From positions 6,964,170 through 7,028,169 of the forward strand of contig NC_021985.1 in NCBI RefSeq assembly GCF_000444875.1: a DNA stretch of 64,000 nucleotides. The letters are read 5' to 3'. This DNA comes from Streptomyces collinus Tu 365. Lineage in GTDB: Bacteria; Actinomycetota; Actinomycetes; Streptomycetales; Streptomycetaceae. The first letter of the stretch is position 1. The number at the start of each line of letters is the position of its first letter. Below the pieces are notes generated by a model. That model was given only the letters and a program-made list of their open reading frames with translations, had not been told where the DNA came from and made no database searches. Shown one piece after another: positions 8,803 through 17,797 of the stretch. The position numbers and the translations under genes are program-made.

Positions 8803-9330
8803 ATGACCGCAGCTCCCGTGCTCGATCCGCAGCGCACCGCCCTCGTCCTCGTCGACCTGATGGACCGCGTCGTCGCGCTGCCCCTGGAACCCCGCAAGGG
8901 CACCGACGTACTGGCCACCGCCGAGCACCTCGCGGCCGCCTTCCGCGGCGCGGGCGCCCCCGTCGTCCTCATCCGGGTCGAACGCCCCTCGGTCCCCGAA
9001 CAGCCGCCCGGCAGCGGGCTGGTGGCGGGACTGCGCCGGGAGGGCGACCTGGAGGTGGTCAAGCGCACCATCGGCGGCTTCCAGGGCACGGAACTCGACG
9101 AACGGCTGCGTGAACGCGGCATCCGCACCCTCGTGTTCGGCGGCATCGCCACCAACCTCGGCGTCGAGTCCACCGCCCGCGCCGCCGCCGACCTCGGCTA
9201 CGACCTCGTCTTCGTCGAGGACGCCATGGCCGCACTCACCGCCCCCGAGCACGAGGCGTCCGTCCGGCTGGACTTCCCCCGGCTGGGCACCGTGACGAGC
9301 GCGACGGACCTCTCCTTCGCCCGCGAGTGA
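8803..9330 (+). CDS. Isochorismatase-fold hydrolase lacking the usual cysteine
   Basis: A 175-residue cytoplasmic protein of the cysteine-hydrolase superfamily. Asp18 in LVLVDLMD and Lys87 in EVVKRTIGGF fit two of the catalytic triad. The third residue, normally Cys in a GVxTNxCVExTA-type motif, is Gly120 in GGIATNLGVESTAR. Family members with Gly here exist, so it may be a natural subfamily with different or no hydrolase chemistry. The ATG at 8803 is the first plausible start. It is divergent from the sialidase and convergent with fdhD. Substrate unknown. Confidence 0.85.
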   Translation: MTAAPVLDPQRTALVLVDLMDRVVALPLEPRKGTDVLATAEHLAAAFRGAGAPVVLIRVERPSVPEQPPGSGLVAGLRREGDLEVVKRTIGGFQGTELDERLRERGIRTLVFGGIATNLGVESTARAAADLGYDLVFVEDAMAALTAPEHEASVRLDFPRLGTVTSATDLSFARE

Positions 9331-9481
9331 GCCCGAGGCGGGCGGGCCCGCGCCCGAGTCCGGGCGGGGCGGGCACGGGGGCGCGCCGGGGGTGCGACGG
9401 CACAGGGCGCGTTCGGACGCTCGCCACCGCCCCGGCGCCCCGCGAGGCCGCCGCGCTGCCGTGCGTCCTTCGGCGGACCCG

Positions 9482-10330
9482 TCAGCCCCGGGCGGCCGCG
9501 GCCGGCAGGGCGACGCGGTCCTCGCCCGCGTACACGTTCATCGAACTGCCCCGCAGGAACCCCACCAGGGTCAGCCCGGTCTCGGCGGCCAGGTCCACCG
9601 CGAGCGACGACGGCGCCGACACCGCCGCCAGCACCGGGATCCCCGCCATCACCGCCTTCTGCGCCAGCTCGAACGAGGCCCGCCCCGACACCAGCAGCAG
9701 CGTCCGCGACAACGGCAGGTCGCCGTTCTGCAGCGCCCGCCCGACCAGCTTGTCGACCGCGTTGTGCCGGCCGACGTCCTCCCGTATGTCCAGCAGCTCA
9801 CCGTCCTCGGTGAACAGCGCTGCCGCGTGCAGACCACCCGTGCGGTCGAACACCCGCTGCGCCGCCCGCAACCGGTCCGGCAGGCTCGCCAGCAGGTCCG
9901 GGGTCACCCGGACCGGGGGCGTGTCCGCGATCGGCCAGCGCGCGGTCGTGCGCACGGCGTCCAGACTGGCCTTGCCGCACAGCCCGCACGACGACGTCGT
10001 GTACACGTTCCGCTCCAGCGTGAACTCCGGCAGCGCCACACCCGGTGCCGTCTTCACGTCGACGACGTTGTACGTGTTCACACCGTCGGCGGTCGCCCCC
10101 GCGCAGTAGACGATGTTCTGCAGATCGTCGACGGTCGCCAGCACACCCTCGCTCACCAGGAACCCCGCCGCCAGCGCGAAGTCGTCACCCGGCGTCCGCA
10201 TGGTGATCGCGAGGGACTTGCCGTTCAGCCGGATCTCCAGCGGCTCCTCGGCGACGAGCGTGTCCGGCCGGCTGGACACCGCCCCGTCCCGGATCCGGAG
10301 GACCTTGCGTCGTTCCGTGACTCGTCCCAT
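9482..10330 (-). CDS. fdhD: FdhD, formate dehydrogenase accessory sulfurtransferase
   Basis: Carries sulfur from the cysteine desulfurase to the molybdenum cofactor of formate dehydrogenase. The 282-residue protein begins MGRVTERRKVLRIRDG. It has the conserved Cys pair in YTTSSCGLCGKASLDA near residue 123 and the GGLHAAALF, REDVGRHNAVDK and LVSGRASFELAQKA blocks of the family. Start ATG 10330 fits the family. The frame runs upstream to 10489 through what looks like a decayed formate dehydrogenase N-terminus. No intact formate dehydrogenase is in the window, so its client is elsewhere or lost. Confidence 0.95.
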   Translation of the reverse strand: MGRVTERRKVLRIRDGAVSSRPDTLVAEEPLEIRLNGKSLAITMRTPGDDFALAAGFLVSEGVLATVDDLQNIVYCAGATADGVNTYNVVDVKTAPGVALPEFTLERNVYTTSSCGLCGKASLDAVRTTARWPIADTPPVRVTPDLLASLPDRLRAAQRVFDRTGGLHAAALFTEDGELLDIREDVGRHNAVDKLVGRALQNGDLPLSRTLLLVSGRASFELAQKAVMAGIPVLAAVSAPSSLAVDLAAETGLTLVGFLRGSSMNVYAGEDRVALPAAAARG

Positions 10331-10407
10331 GTCCTGATCAGCCCCGGTTCTGTACGTGCTGGCGGCCGCGACGGCCCTTGATACGGAGAGTGCCGTGGCC
10401 ACCTGAC

Positions 10408-10500
10408 CGCCGTACGGCGAGGTGACCTCGACGATCTCATTGTCCTGCACACGGAGCGCGAGGCCGCGGCCCGCTCCGCGGTACCGCACACCGTCGTCGC
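10408..10500 (-). pseudogene. Relic of a formate dehydrogenase alpha subunit N-terminus
   Basis: Directly upstream of fdhD and in its frame, the minus strand reads VRYRGAGRGLALRVQDNEIVEVTSPYGG. This closely resembles the [4Fe-4S] start of molybdopterin formate dehydrogenases (YCGVGCxLxLxVQDNEIVxVTSP). Both cluster cysteines are replaced by Arg, each explicable by one T-to-C change in a TGC codon, and similarity ends after about 28 codons. I read it as what is left after a deletion joined an fdhA-like 5' end to fdhD. The match is from memory. The rest of the 389-bp gap 10331-10719 shows nothing else. Confidence 0.5.
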
Positions 10501-10719
10501 CCCGTCCGCCCCGACCCGTCCCAGGTACCCGCCGCCCGCGTCCCGAACTCCGGCAGGACCGCCCGGCCGGCCGGAGGACCGCCCGCGGGGCGGCGGGACC
10601 CTGCGGAAGCCGACAACCATGGCGCCCGTTTCCTGTGACTTCACCTGCCGTCGTACCCGTGAGTCACTGATCAGACTGGTGGATCCCGCTACCCACGGCA
10701 ACGAGGGGGACCCCCCGCC

Positions 10720-11667
10720 ATGAACGGCTCGCGCATCGCCGCCATCGGTCACTACCAGCCCGCCAGGGTGCTCACCAACGAGGACCTGGCGGGCATGGTC
10801 GACACCAGCGACGAGTGGATCCGCAGCCGGGTGGGCATCCGCACCCGGCACATCGCCGGCGCCGACGAACCGGTCGACGAACTCGCCGCGCACGCCGCCG
10901 CCAAGGCGCTCGCCGCCGCGGGCCTCGCCCCGGACGACATCGACCTGGTCCTCGTGGCCACCTCCACCGCCATCGACCGGTCGCCGAACACCGCCGCCCG
11001 CGTCGCGGCCCGGCTCGGCGTCCCCAGCCCGGCCGCCATGGACGTCAACGTCGTCTGCGCCGGTTTCACCCACGCCCTCGCCACCGCCGACCACACCATC
11101 CGGGCGGGCGCGGCGACCCGGGCCCTGGTCATCGGCGCCGACAAGATGTCCGAGGTCGCCGACTGGACCGACCGCAGCACCTGCGTCCTGGTCGGCGACG
11201 GCGCGGGGGCCGCCGTGGTCGAGGCCTGCGAGCCGGGCCGGGAACCCGGGATCGGGCCGGTGCTGTGGGGATCGGTGCCGGAGATGGGCAACGCCGTGCG
11301 CATCGAGGGCACCCCGCCCCGGTTCGCGCAGGAGGGACAGAGCGTGTACCGCTGGGCCACCACCCGGCTGCCGCCCCTGGCCCGCAGCGCCTGCGAGAAG
11401 GCCGGCATCGCCCCCGCCGACCTGGCCGCCGTCGTCCTGCACCAGGCCAACCTCCGCATCATCGAACCGCTCGCGCAGAAGATCGGCGCCGTCAACGCCG
11501 TGATCGCACGCGATGTCACCGAATCGGGCAACACCTCCGCCGCCAGCATTCCCCTCGCCCTGTCCAAGCTGCTGGAGCAGGGCGCGGTCCGCGGCGGCGA
11601 TCCGGTCCTGCTGTTCGGTTTCGGCGGGAACCTCTCGTACGCCGGACAGGTCGTACGGTGCCCGTGA
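10720..11667 (+). CDS. 3-oxoacyl-ACP synthase III family protein (KAS III/FabH-like)
   Basis: Condensing enzyme of 315 residues that probably primes a fatty-acid or polyketide-like chain. The Cys-His-Asn triad is complete: Cys113 in DVNVVCAGF, His241 in LHQANLRII and Asn271 in ESGNTSAAS. The ATG at 10720 follows an AACGAGGGGGACC leader. It is not next to ACP, FabD or FabF genes, so it is probably not the housekeeping FabH but a paralogue serving a specialised precursor or acyl transfer. The following GntR gene begins 230 bp downstream. Confidence 0.9.
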   Translation: MNGSRIAAIGHYQPARVLTNEDLAGMVDTSDEWIRSRVGIRTRHIAGADEPVDELAAHAAAKALAAAGLAPDDIDLVLVATSTAIDRSPNTAARVAARLGVPSPAAMDVNVVCAGFTHALATADHTIRAGAATRALVIGADKMSEVADWTDRSTCVLVGDGAGAAVVEACEPGREPGIGPVLWGSVPEMGNAVRIEGTPPRFAQEGQSVYRWATTRLPPLARSACEKAGIAPADLAAVVLHQANLRIIEPLAQKIGAVNAVIARDVTESGNTSAASIPLALSKLLEQGAVRGGDPVLLFGFGGNLSYAGQVVRCP

Positions 11668-11753
11668 GGCCGACGGCGGGGACGCTCGGGAGGACGTGAC
11701 GCGCCCGACCCCCTGCGCCCGGCTTCCGCGCACCGCAGGTGTGCACCGCAGGC

Positions 11754-11776
11754 TGTAGACAAAAGACAATCCACAT
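11754..11776. promoter_or_regulatory. Possible GntR operator with repeated GACAA motifs
   Basis: TGTAGACAAAAGACAATCCA lies about 125 bp upstream of the GntR start and is AT-rich against its surroundings. It contains two GACAA half-sites spaced nine bases apart, a plausible site for autoregulation. The following 11795-11880 is a degenerate CCGCnnACGAC repeat. No direct evidence of binding. Confidence 0.35.
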
Positions 11777-11897
11777 TGGGCAGTCCACCGTGTGCCGCAT
11801 ACGACCGGCCGCACACGACCGCCGCGCACGGCCCGCCGCAGACGACCCTCTGCGCACGGCGCGCCGCGTACGGCACCTGCCCAGGAGGGGGAACGCG

Positions 11898-12584
11898 ATG
11901 CTGTCGACCGGACTGCCGCAGGGAGCCGTGCCCAAGCTGGAGCGGCCCGGCCCCCTGCGCGACCGCGTGTACGAGGCGCTGCTCGAGCTGATCACCGTCC
12001 GCGCCCTGCGGCCCGGCCAGCACCTGGTCGAGAGCGAACTCGCCGGTCACCTCGGAGTGTCCCGGCAGCCGGTGCGGGAAGCCCTGCAGCGGCTGAACAC
12101 CGAGGGCTGGGTCGACCTGCGGCCCGCCCAGGGCGCGTACGTCCACGTGCCCACCCCCGAGGAGGCCGACCAGCTCCTCACCGTCCGCGCCCTCCTGGAG
12201 ACCGAGGCGGCCCGGCTCGCGGCGCTGAACGCCGGCACGGCAGGCATCCACACCCTCCAGGACATCGTGCGGCAGGGCTGGGTGGCCGTGGCCGAGGACG
12301 ACGTGCACCGCGCCGTCGCCCTGAACGCCGCCTTCCACCGCAAGATCATGGAGATGGCCGGCAACAGGGTCCTGGCCGGACTCGCCGCCCAGGTCGAGCG
12401 CCGGGTCCGCTGGTACTACGCGCCGGTGGCCGGACAGCGCGGCGGCACCGCCTGGCAGGAGCACCAGGACCTCGTCCAGGCCCTCACCGACCACGACGAC
12501 CAGGGCGCGGCCCGCCTGATGCGCGAACACACCGAGCTCACCCGGCAGTCGTACCACGAGCACAGCGAGACCGACGGCGCCTGA
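11898..12584 (+). CDS. GntR-family regulator, FadR/FCD subgroup
   Basis: A 228-residue transcription factor. The winged HTH spans roughly residues 20-85 (LRDRVYEALLELITVRALRPGQHLVESELAGHLGVSRQPVREALQRL). An all-helical FCD effector domain follows, with potential metal ligands in NAAFHRKIMEMAGN and EHQDLVQAL. AGGAGGGGG lies just ahead of the ATG at 11898. It precedes an aldehyde dehydrogenase gene on the same strand by 270 bp, which it may control. The effector is probably a small organic acid, as in other FCD proteins (inference). Confidence 0.93.
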   Translation: MLSTGLPQGAVPKLERPGPLRDRVYEALLELITVRALRPGQHLVESELAGHLGVSRQPVREALQRLNTEGWVDLRPAQGAYVHVPTPEEADQLLTVRALLETEAARLAALNAGTAGIHTLQDIVRQGWVAVAEDDVHRAVALNAAFHRKIMEMAGNRVLAGLAAQVERRVRWYYAPVAGQRGGTAWQEHQDLVQALTDHDDQGAARLMREHTELTRQSYHEHSETDGA

Positions 12585-12854
12585 CGACGCCGCAACCGCG
12601 CCCCACGACACCGCCCCCGCGCCCCCCTACGCCGCCCACGCGCCTCGGCTCACCACGACCCAGTGACTTCACTCATAGTCCGCGCCCGGTGACTGTCGGC
12701 GTCCCCGACCTGTCGGTAACTTCTCCGTTCACGCCGCGCTTCCCGCCCGGGCCGTCCGGCGCGCACCGATGCCGGCTCTCCCGTTCCTCCCGCGGTTCCG
12801 CGCAGCCCTTCCCGCACCTTTCTCTCGACCGTGCACCGAGAGCGGAGCAACCGA

Positions 12855-14411
12855 ATGGCACCCACCCTCACCGCCTCCCCCCTCACCCGCAAAGCGGGCA
12901 CGTCCTGGCCCGAGACATGGCAGCACTGCCTGGCCGCCGCACCCGAAGCCTTCCGGGACGACCGAGTCCTCAACCTCTGGAACGCCGGCTGGCACGCGGA
13001 CGGCCGGGCCCTGCCCGCCACCAGCCCGGTGGACGGCACCCCGATAGCGGGCCCGCCCCGGCTGGACCGGGCCGTCGCGCGGCAGGCCGTACGGGCCGCG
13101 CTCGACCAGCACCGCGCCTGGCGCCACGTCCCGCCGGCCGAGCGCCGGGCGCGGGTCGCCGCCACACTCGACGCGCTCGCCACGCACCGCGATCTCCTGG
13201 CCCTGCTGCTCGTCTGGGAGATCGGCAAGCCGTGGCGGCTCGCCCGGGCGGACGTCGACCGGGCCGTCGACGGCGTCCGCTGGTACGTCGACGGCATCGA
13301 ACCCATGATCGCCGGCCGGGCCCCGCTGGACGGGCCCGTGTCCAACATCGCGAGCTGGAACTACCCGATGAGCGTCCTCGTCCACGCCCTGCTGGTGCAG
13401 GTGCTCGCGGGCAACGCGGTCATCGCCAAGACCCCCACCGACGGCGGCGTCGCCTGCCTCACCCTGGCCTGCGCCCTGGCCGCCCGCGAGGGACTCCCCG
13501 TCACCCTCGTCAGCGGCAGCGGAGGGGAACTGTCCCAGGCGCTGGTGCGGGCGCCCGAGATCGGCTGCGTCTCCTTCGTCGGCGGCCGTGACACCGGTGC
13601 CGCGGTCGCCACGGCCGTGACCGACCTCGGCAAGCGGCACGTACTGGAACAGGAGGGCCTGAACACCTGGGGCATCTGGAACCACTCGGACTGGGACACG
13701 TTCGGCGCGCTCGTGCCCACACTCTTCGACTACGGCAAACAGCGCTGCACCGCCTATCCGCGCTTCGTGGTCCAGCGCGACCTGTTCGACGCGTTCCTCG
13801 CGGCCTACCTGCCGGCGGTCCGCGCGCTGCGCGTCGGCCACCCGCTGGCGGTCGTGCACCCGGACGACCCCTACCCGGACCTGGACCTCGGCCCGGTCAT
13901 CAACGCGGCCAAGGCGAAGGAACTGCGCGACCAGGTCACCGAGGCCGTCGACCGCGGAGCCGTCCCCCTCTTCCGCGGCGATCCGGCCACCGCCCGCTTC
14001 ATGCCCGGCCAGGACACCTCCGCCTACGTCCAGCCCGTCACCCTCCTCGACCCGCCCCGCTCCTCACCGCTGCACCACGCGGAGCCCTTCGGCCCCGTGG
14101 ACACCGTCGTCCTGGTCGACACCGAGGCGGAACTGCTGGCCGCCATGAACGCCTCCAACGGCGCCCTCGTCGCCACCCTCTCCACGGACGACCGGGCCAC
14201 GTTCGAACGACTCGCCCCGCAGATCCGCGCCTTCAAGATCGGCCACGGCAGGCCCCGCTCCCGCGGCGACCGCGACGAGCTCTTCGGCGGCCTCGGCGCC
14301 TCCTGGCGCGGCGCCTTCGTAGGCGGGGAACTCCTCGTCCGGGCCGTCACCCAGGGCCCGGCGGGGGAGCGGCTGCCCGGCAACTTCCCCGAGTACCAGC
14401 TCATGCCCTGA
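12855..14411 (+). CDS. Aldehyde dehydrogenase family protein
   Basis: NAD(P)-dependent oxidation of an aldehyde to a carboxylate, 518 residues. The nucleophile Cys298 is in YGKQRCTAYPRF and the general base is probably Glu265 in VLEQEGLNTW. SNIASWNYPMSV near 163 and AGNAVIAKTPTD near 185 correspond to the cofactor-site strands. These motifs diverge from the classical FGQxCxA and ELGGKN forms, so it belongs to an atypical branch. Start ATG 12855 has GGAG seven bases upstream. The adjacent FCD regulator suggests inducible use of a specific aldehyde. Confidence 0.85.
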   Translation: MAPTLTASPLTRKAGTSWPETWQHCLAAAPEAFRDDRVLNLWNAGWHADGRALPATSPVDGTPIAGPPRLDRAVARQAVRAALDQHRAWRHVPPAERRARVAATLDALATHRDLLALLLVWEIGKPWRLARADVDRAVDGVRWYVDGIEPMIAGRAPLDGPVSNIASWNYPMSVLVHALLVQVLAGNAVIAKTPTDGGVACLTLACALAAREGLPVTLVSGSGGELSQALVRAPEIGCVSFVGGRDTGAAVATAVTDLGKRHVLEQEGLNTWGIWNHSDWDTFGALVPTLFDYGKQRCTAYPRFVVQRDLFDAFLAAYLPAVRALRVGHPLAVVHPDDPYPDLDLGPVINAAKAKELRDQVTEAVDRGAVPLFRGDPATARFMPGQDTSAYVQPVTLLDPPRSSPLHHAEPFGPVDTVVLVDTEAELLAAMNASNGALVATLSTDDRATFERLAPQIRAFKIGHGRPRSRGDRDELFGGLGASWRGAFVGGELLVRAVTQGPAGERLPGNFPEYQLMP

Positions 14412-14425
14412 CCCGCGCACACCGT

Positions 14426-14452
14426 GGCCGTACGGTCATCGGCCGTACGGCC
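14426..14452 (+). terminator. Hairpin after the aldehyde dehydrogenase gene
   Basis: GGCCGTACG and CGTACGGCC form a perfect 9-bp stem around a 9-base loop, 15 bp after the stop codon at 14411. There is no T-run, as is common for GC-rich Streptomyces terminators. Confidence 0.6.
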
Positions 14453-14584
14453 CCACGCCGGGCGCGGGCGGCGCCCCGGCCCCCGCCCACCGCACGGAAA
14501 ACGCAGGTGAAACGCACTCCGAAACCTTGGTATTGTTGTCCATGTCGCCGCGGGGAACACCCCGCAAGGCGGCGGACACACCTG

Positions 14585-14672
14585 GTCCGGGTGGCGGAAT
14601 GGCAGACGCGCTAGCTTGAGGTGCTAGTGCCCTTTATCGGGCGTGGGGGTTCAAGTCCCCCCTCGGACACCA
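14585..14672 (+). tRNA. tRNA-Leu (anticodon GAG)
   Basis: Class II tRNA of 88 nt including an encoded CCA. The acceptor stem pairs GTCCGGG with CTCGGAC. The anticodon stem-loop CTAGC-TTGAGGT-GCTAG gives anticodon GAG, reading CUC. A long variable arm (TGCCCTTTATCGGGCG) and the T-arm GGGGGTTCAAGTCCCCC follow. No integrase or duplicated 3' end is seen nearby, so it is not an occupied attachment site here. Confidence 0.97.
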
Positions 14673-14679
14673 GCAGAAA

Positions 14680-14706
14680 GGCCCCAGTTCATCTGGGGTC
14701 TTTTTC
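14680..14706 (+). terminator. Rho-independent terminator after tRNA-Leu
   Basis: The stem GGCCCCAG / CTGGGGTC with loop TTCAT is followed by TTTTTCTGTTT, eight bases after the CCA end. It is one of the few classical U-tailed terminators in the window. Confidence 0.85.
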
Positions 14707-14826
14707 TGTTTCGGGCTTACCCCGCCCCTGCGCGGCGCGCAAACGCCGCGGGCGGCGGCCGACAGACGTGTCGGCCGCCGCCCGGCGGAAGGTGTGCGGG
14801 TGTGCCCGCGCGTGAGGGAGGTGGCG

Positions 14827-16158
14827 TCAGCCGGTCGCGCTGCCCGAGACCCACGCGCTCCACGGCATGTTCCAGTCGCTGAGGCCGTTGTCCGGGGCCA
14901 GCTTGGTCTTGTCCTGGGAGTTCTTGATGACCACGACGTCACCGGTCATCGAGTTGTCGAAGAACCACGCGGCGGGCGTCCTGCCGTCGCCACCGCCCCG
15001 GACGTCCTTCAGGCCCACGCAGCCGTGGCTGGTGTTGACCTTGCCGAAGACGGCGTCGGTGCCCCAGTAGTTGCCGTGGATGAAGGTGCCCGAGTCGGTC
15101 AGGCGCATGGCGTGCGGCACGGCCTTGATGTCGTACGAGGGCTTGCCGTCCTTCTCCGTGAGGCCGACGGTCGCGCCGTTCATGTGGACCTGCCGGTACT
15201 TCTCGGAGATGACCATCCGGCCGTTGTACGTCGGGTGCTCGGCGCTGCCGGACGAGATCGGGATGGTCTTGATCTTCTTGCCGTCCCGCACGACCGTCAT
15301 CTGCTTCGTCCTGGCGTCGACGGTGCTGATCTGGCTCCGGCCGATCTTGAAGGTGACCGTCCTCTGCACGCCGTTGCTGCTGAGCGTGACGGTGACGGTG
15401 GAGCCGGCCTTCCAGTAGTTCTGCGGCCGGAAGTCCAGGCGGTGGTCGCCGAACCAGTGACCGACGACCTGCTGGCCGCTGCTGGAGCTGACCTTGATCG
15501 CCGACTGCACGGCCGCCTTGTCGCCGACCGCCTTGCCGAAGGTGACCGTCACCGGCATGCCCACACCGACCGTCGAGCCGTTCTGCGGGGACAGGTGGCC
15601 GATGAAGTTGTTGGCCGGGGAGACCGTGGAGATCGTGGCGTTCTCGGTGACGGAACGGCCCTGGGCGTCCACGGCCTCGGAGGCGACCTGGTACGTCGTG
15701 GCCCGGGTCAGCGGACCGGTCGACTTCCAGGACGTGCCGTCCGCGGACAGGGAGCCCGCGACCTCGGTACCGGACGCGACGGCGGTCACCGTCACCTTGG
15801 TGAGCTTTCCGTCGCTGACGGTGACCACGACGGGGGTGCCGACCGCGACGCCGTACGAGCCCGCCGCGGGCGTGATCTTTATTCGGGCGTCGGAAGCCGC
15901 CTGTGCGCCCGTCTGGTCGCCCTGCGTCTTCGTCTGCGCCTGCCCAGCCGCCGACACGGGCGCCGCCGCCGACACGGGCGCCGACGTCTGCGCGGGTGCG
16001 GGCGCCTGCGTCGGCGCCTGCGACGCCGCCCCGGTTCCGCTGCCGTTGCCGCCGGTCGCGGCGTAGCCGGTACCGCCGAGGGCCGTGAGGGCGAGTGCAC
16101 CGCCGATTACGCCGGCCGTGGCCATCAGCCCGGTGCGTCGGTTACGTGCCGTGATCAA
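14827..16158 (-). CDS. Secreted L,D-transpeptidase with Ig-like domains
   Basis: Cell-wall enzyme that forms 3-3 peptidoglycan cross-links, 443 residues. The N-terminal signal segment (TGLMATAGVIGGALALTALGGTGYAA) is followed by an Ala/Pro/Gln-rich linker to about residue 90. Two Ig-like domains then lead into a YkuD catalytic domain with HGNYWG and SHGCVGLKDVRGG, catalytic Cys380. This is the usual LdtMt2-like architecture of actinobacteria. It may be anchored or lipidated, but no clear lipobox Cys is present. It is transcribed alone. Confidence 0.93.
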   Translation of the reverse strand: MITARNRRTGLMATAGVIGGALALTALGGTGYAATGGNGSGTGAASQAPTQAPAPAQTSAPVSAAAPVSAAGQAQTKTQGDQTGAQAASDARIKITPAAGSYGVAVGTPVVVTVSDGKLTKVTVTAVASGTEVAGSLSADGTSWKSTGPLTRATTYQVASEAVDAQGRSVTENATISTVSPANNFIGHLSPQNGSTVGVGMPVTVTFGKAVGDKAAVQSAIKVSSSSGQQVVGHWFGDHRLDFRPQNYWKAGSTVTVTLSSNGVQRTVTFKIGRSQISTVDARTKQMTVVRDGKKIKTIPISSGSAEHPTYNGRMVISEKYRQVHMNGATVGLTEKDGKPSYDIKAVPHAMRLTDSGTFIHGNYWGTDAVFGKVNTSHGCVGLKDVRGGGDGRTPAAWFFDNSMTGDVVVIKNSQDKTKLAPDNGLSDWNMPWSAWVSGSATG

Positions 16159-16305
16159 TCGCTTCTCCCATGCCGCTGGTCGTTGAATCCGTGGAGCCGA
16201 TCGCAGGGGAGCGCAACCGGCTGCAAAGAGCCATTTTTATTCATTCATCCGCCGAAACGGACAAATTGTGGCGGATTCCACGTAGGGGGAGAGGCGGACC
16301 AATCG

Positions 16306-16631
<326 letters not shown>

Positions 16632-16635
<4 letters not shown>

Positions 16636-17267
16636 GCCGCGTCCTGACGGTTGACGAGTTCCTCGGCGAGATCCATGTACGCCGTGCCTTTCACCTCTAC
16701 GGGACTGCCGAAGGACTGGGAGTACAGGTCGAGCCGGGGGATGTGCGTGGACAGCACGTCGAAACCCCGCTCGGTGAGCGCTTCGCGGGCGTCCGCATCG
16801 GGGCCGGTGCGGGTGGCGTCCGGGCGGTTCGTGCGGTTCAGCAGCACGGCGGCGCGGGCCGGCCGGGAGCGCAGGGACTGCATGTCGTCCATCTCCCGGT
16901 CGATGGGCGCCATGCGGTCCAGCTCGATCGGGGCCGGGGTCACCGGAATGATCCAGTCGCTCGCGTACCTCAGGACGCCCCGGGCGATCTGGGCGTGGTC
17001 CTCCATCTGCGGGGCGTCGAACACCACGGCCCGCCGGTTGTCGAGGAAGTCGTTCACCCGCCGGTGCACGTCACCCACCGGGAGCGCGAGCACGGGAAAC
17101 GGGAACCCGCCCGCCAGCTCGCTCCACCGCAGTGCGGAGGACGCGGGGTCGCTGTCCACGAGCAACGGTGACAGTCCCGACGCGTGCAGCGCGTGGGCCA
17201 GCCAGACCGCGCTGGTCGTCTTTCCCACCCCGGGTTTGAGGTTCACGAACGCATAGCTCAGAGGCAC
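16632..17267 (-). CDS. ParA/MinD-family partitioning-like ATPase
   Basis: Deviant Walker A P-loop ATPase of 211 residues. KPGVGKTTSA near residue 12 has the signature Lys, LLVDSDPASSALRW follows, and AVVFDAPQMEDH gives the Walker B region. It is shorter than chromosomal ParA and resembles plasmid-type ParA proteins of streptomycetes that position plasmids or protein clusters. It forms a two-gene unit with the small protein at 16306-16635. No replication or transfer genes are nearby, so this may be a stranded plasmid-derived cassette or an orphan positioning system. Confidence 0.85.
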
Positions 17268-17543
17268 GGGAGCCGACTCTAACGGGCGAGCGCCCGCCGC
17301 TTCCGGCGACGCGTGGCCACCGCCTGCGGTTCACCCGGTGGCACCGGTGAATCATGCGCGCGGGCTAACGCGTGACACCGGCGAGGAGCCGGCCGTCCCT
17401 GCCATGACTCCGCGCCGCGGGGCGCCGGAAAACCAGGTGCTCCGGCCGGGCGATCTCTCGTACCGTCATCGACGTACCGGCCGCCGCCGCGACTTCACGG
17501 CGGCGCGCGCCGCCGCACACACCTACACCAAGGGGAGCCGACC

Positions 17544-17648
17544 GTGCGTGACCGCACCGCCGTCGTCGTCCCCCCGTCGCGGTCCGAGGTGATCCTGGTG
17601 TCCTCGTCCGTCCGGTGCCCGCTGCGCGGCCGGCACCGGATGCCCTGA
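17544..17648 (+). CDS. Candidate 34-residue peptide in the leader of the second EF-G gene
   Basis: A GTG at 17544 is preceded by AAGGGGAG at ideal distance and opens a 34-codon frame ending at 17646-17648. The product is basic and contains RCPLRGRHRMP. It lies in the 530-bp gap between parA and the EF-G paralogue, 150 bp upstream of the latter, so it could be a regulatory leader peptide. Too short for compositional proof. The rest of the gap shows no gene. Confidence 0.35.
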   Translation: MRDRTAVVVPPSRSEVILVSSSVRCPLRGRHRMP

Positions 17649-17771
17649 CGAGTCCCCGACCCGGTTCACCTCCGCCTCCAGCACTCCGCCTCCCGCCGGC
17701 CGGCCTCCGCCGCCGGCGGGCCGGTGAGGTCCGGTCCGTCCTCGTCCGGGTGATCGCGCCGCCCCTAATTC

Positions 17772-17784
17772 TCTGATCATCAGA
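17772..17784 (+). promoter_or_regulatory. Small hairpin in front of the EF-G paralogue start
   Basis: TCTGA-TCA-TCAGA, followed by AAGG, lies 14 bp before the GTG at 17798. The region is AT-rich (CCTAATTCTCTGATCATCAG) and so is a candidate promoter or a structure affecting ribosome access. Weak evidence. Confidence 0.3.
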
Positions 17785-17797
17785 AAGGCCATGGGCC

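Noticed and set aside
14585..14700. tRNA-Leu as an occupied integration site
   Set aside because: No integrase, excisionase or second copy of the tRNA 3' end was found within the window.
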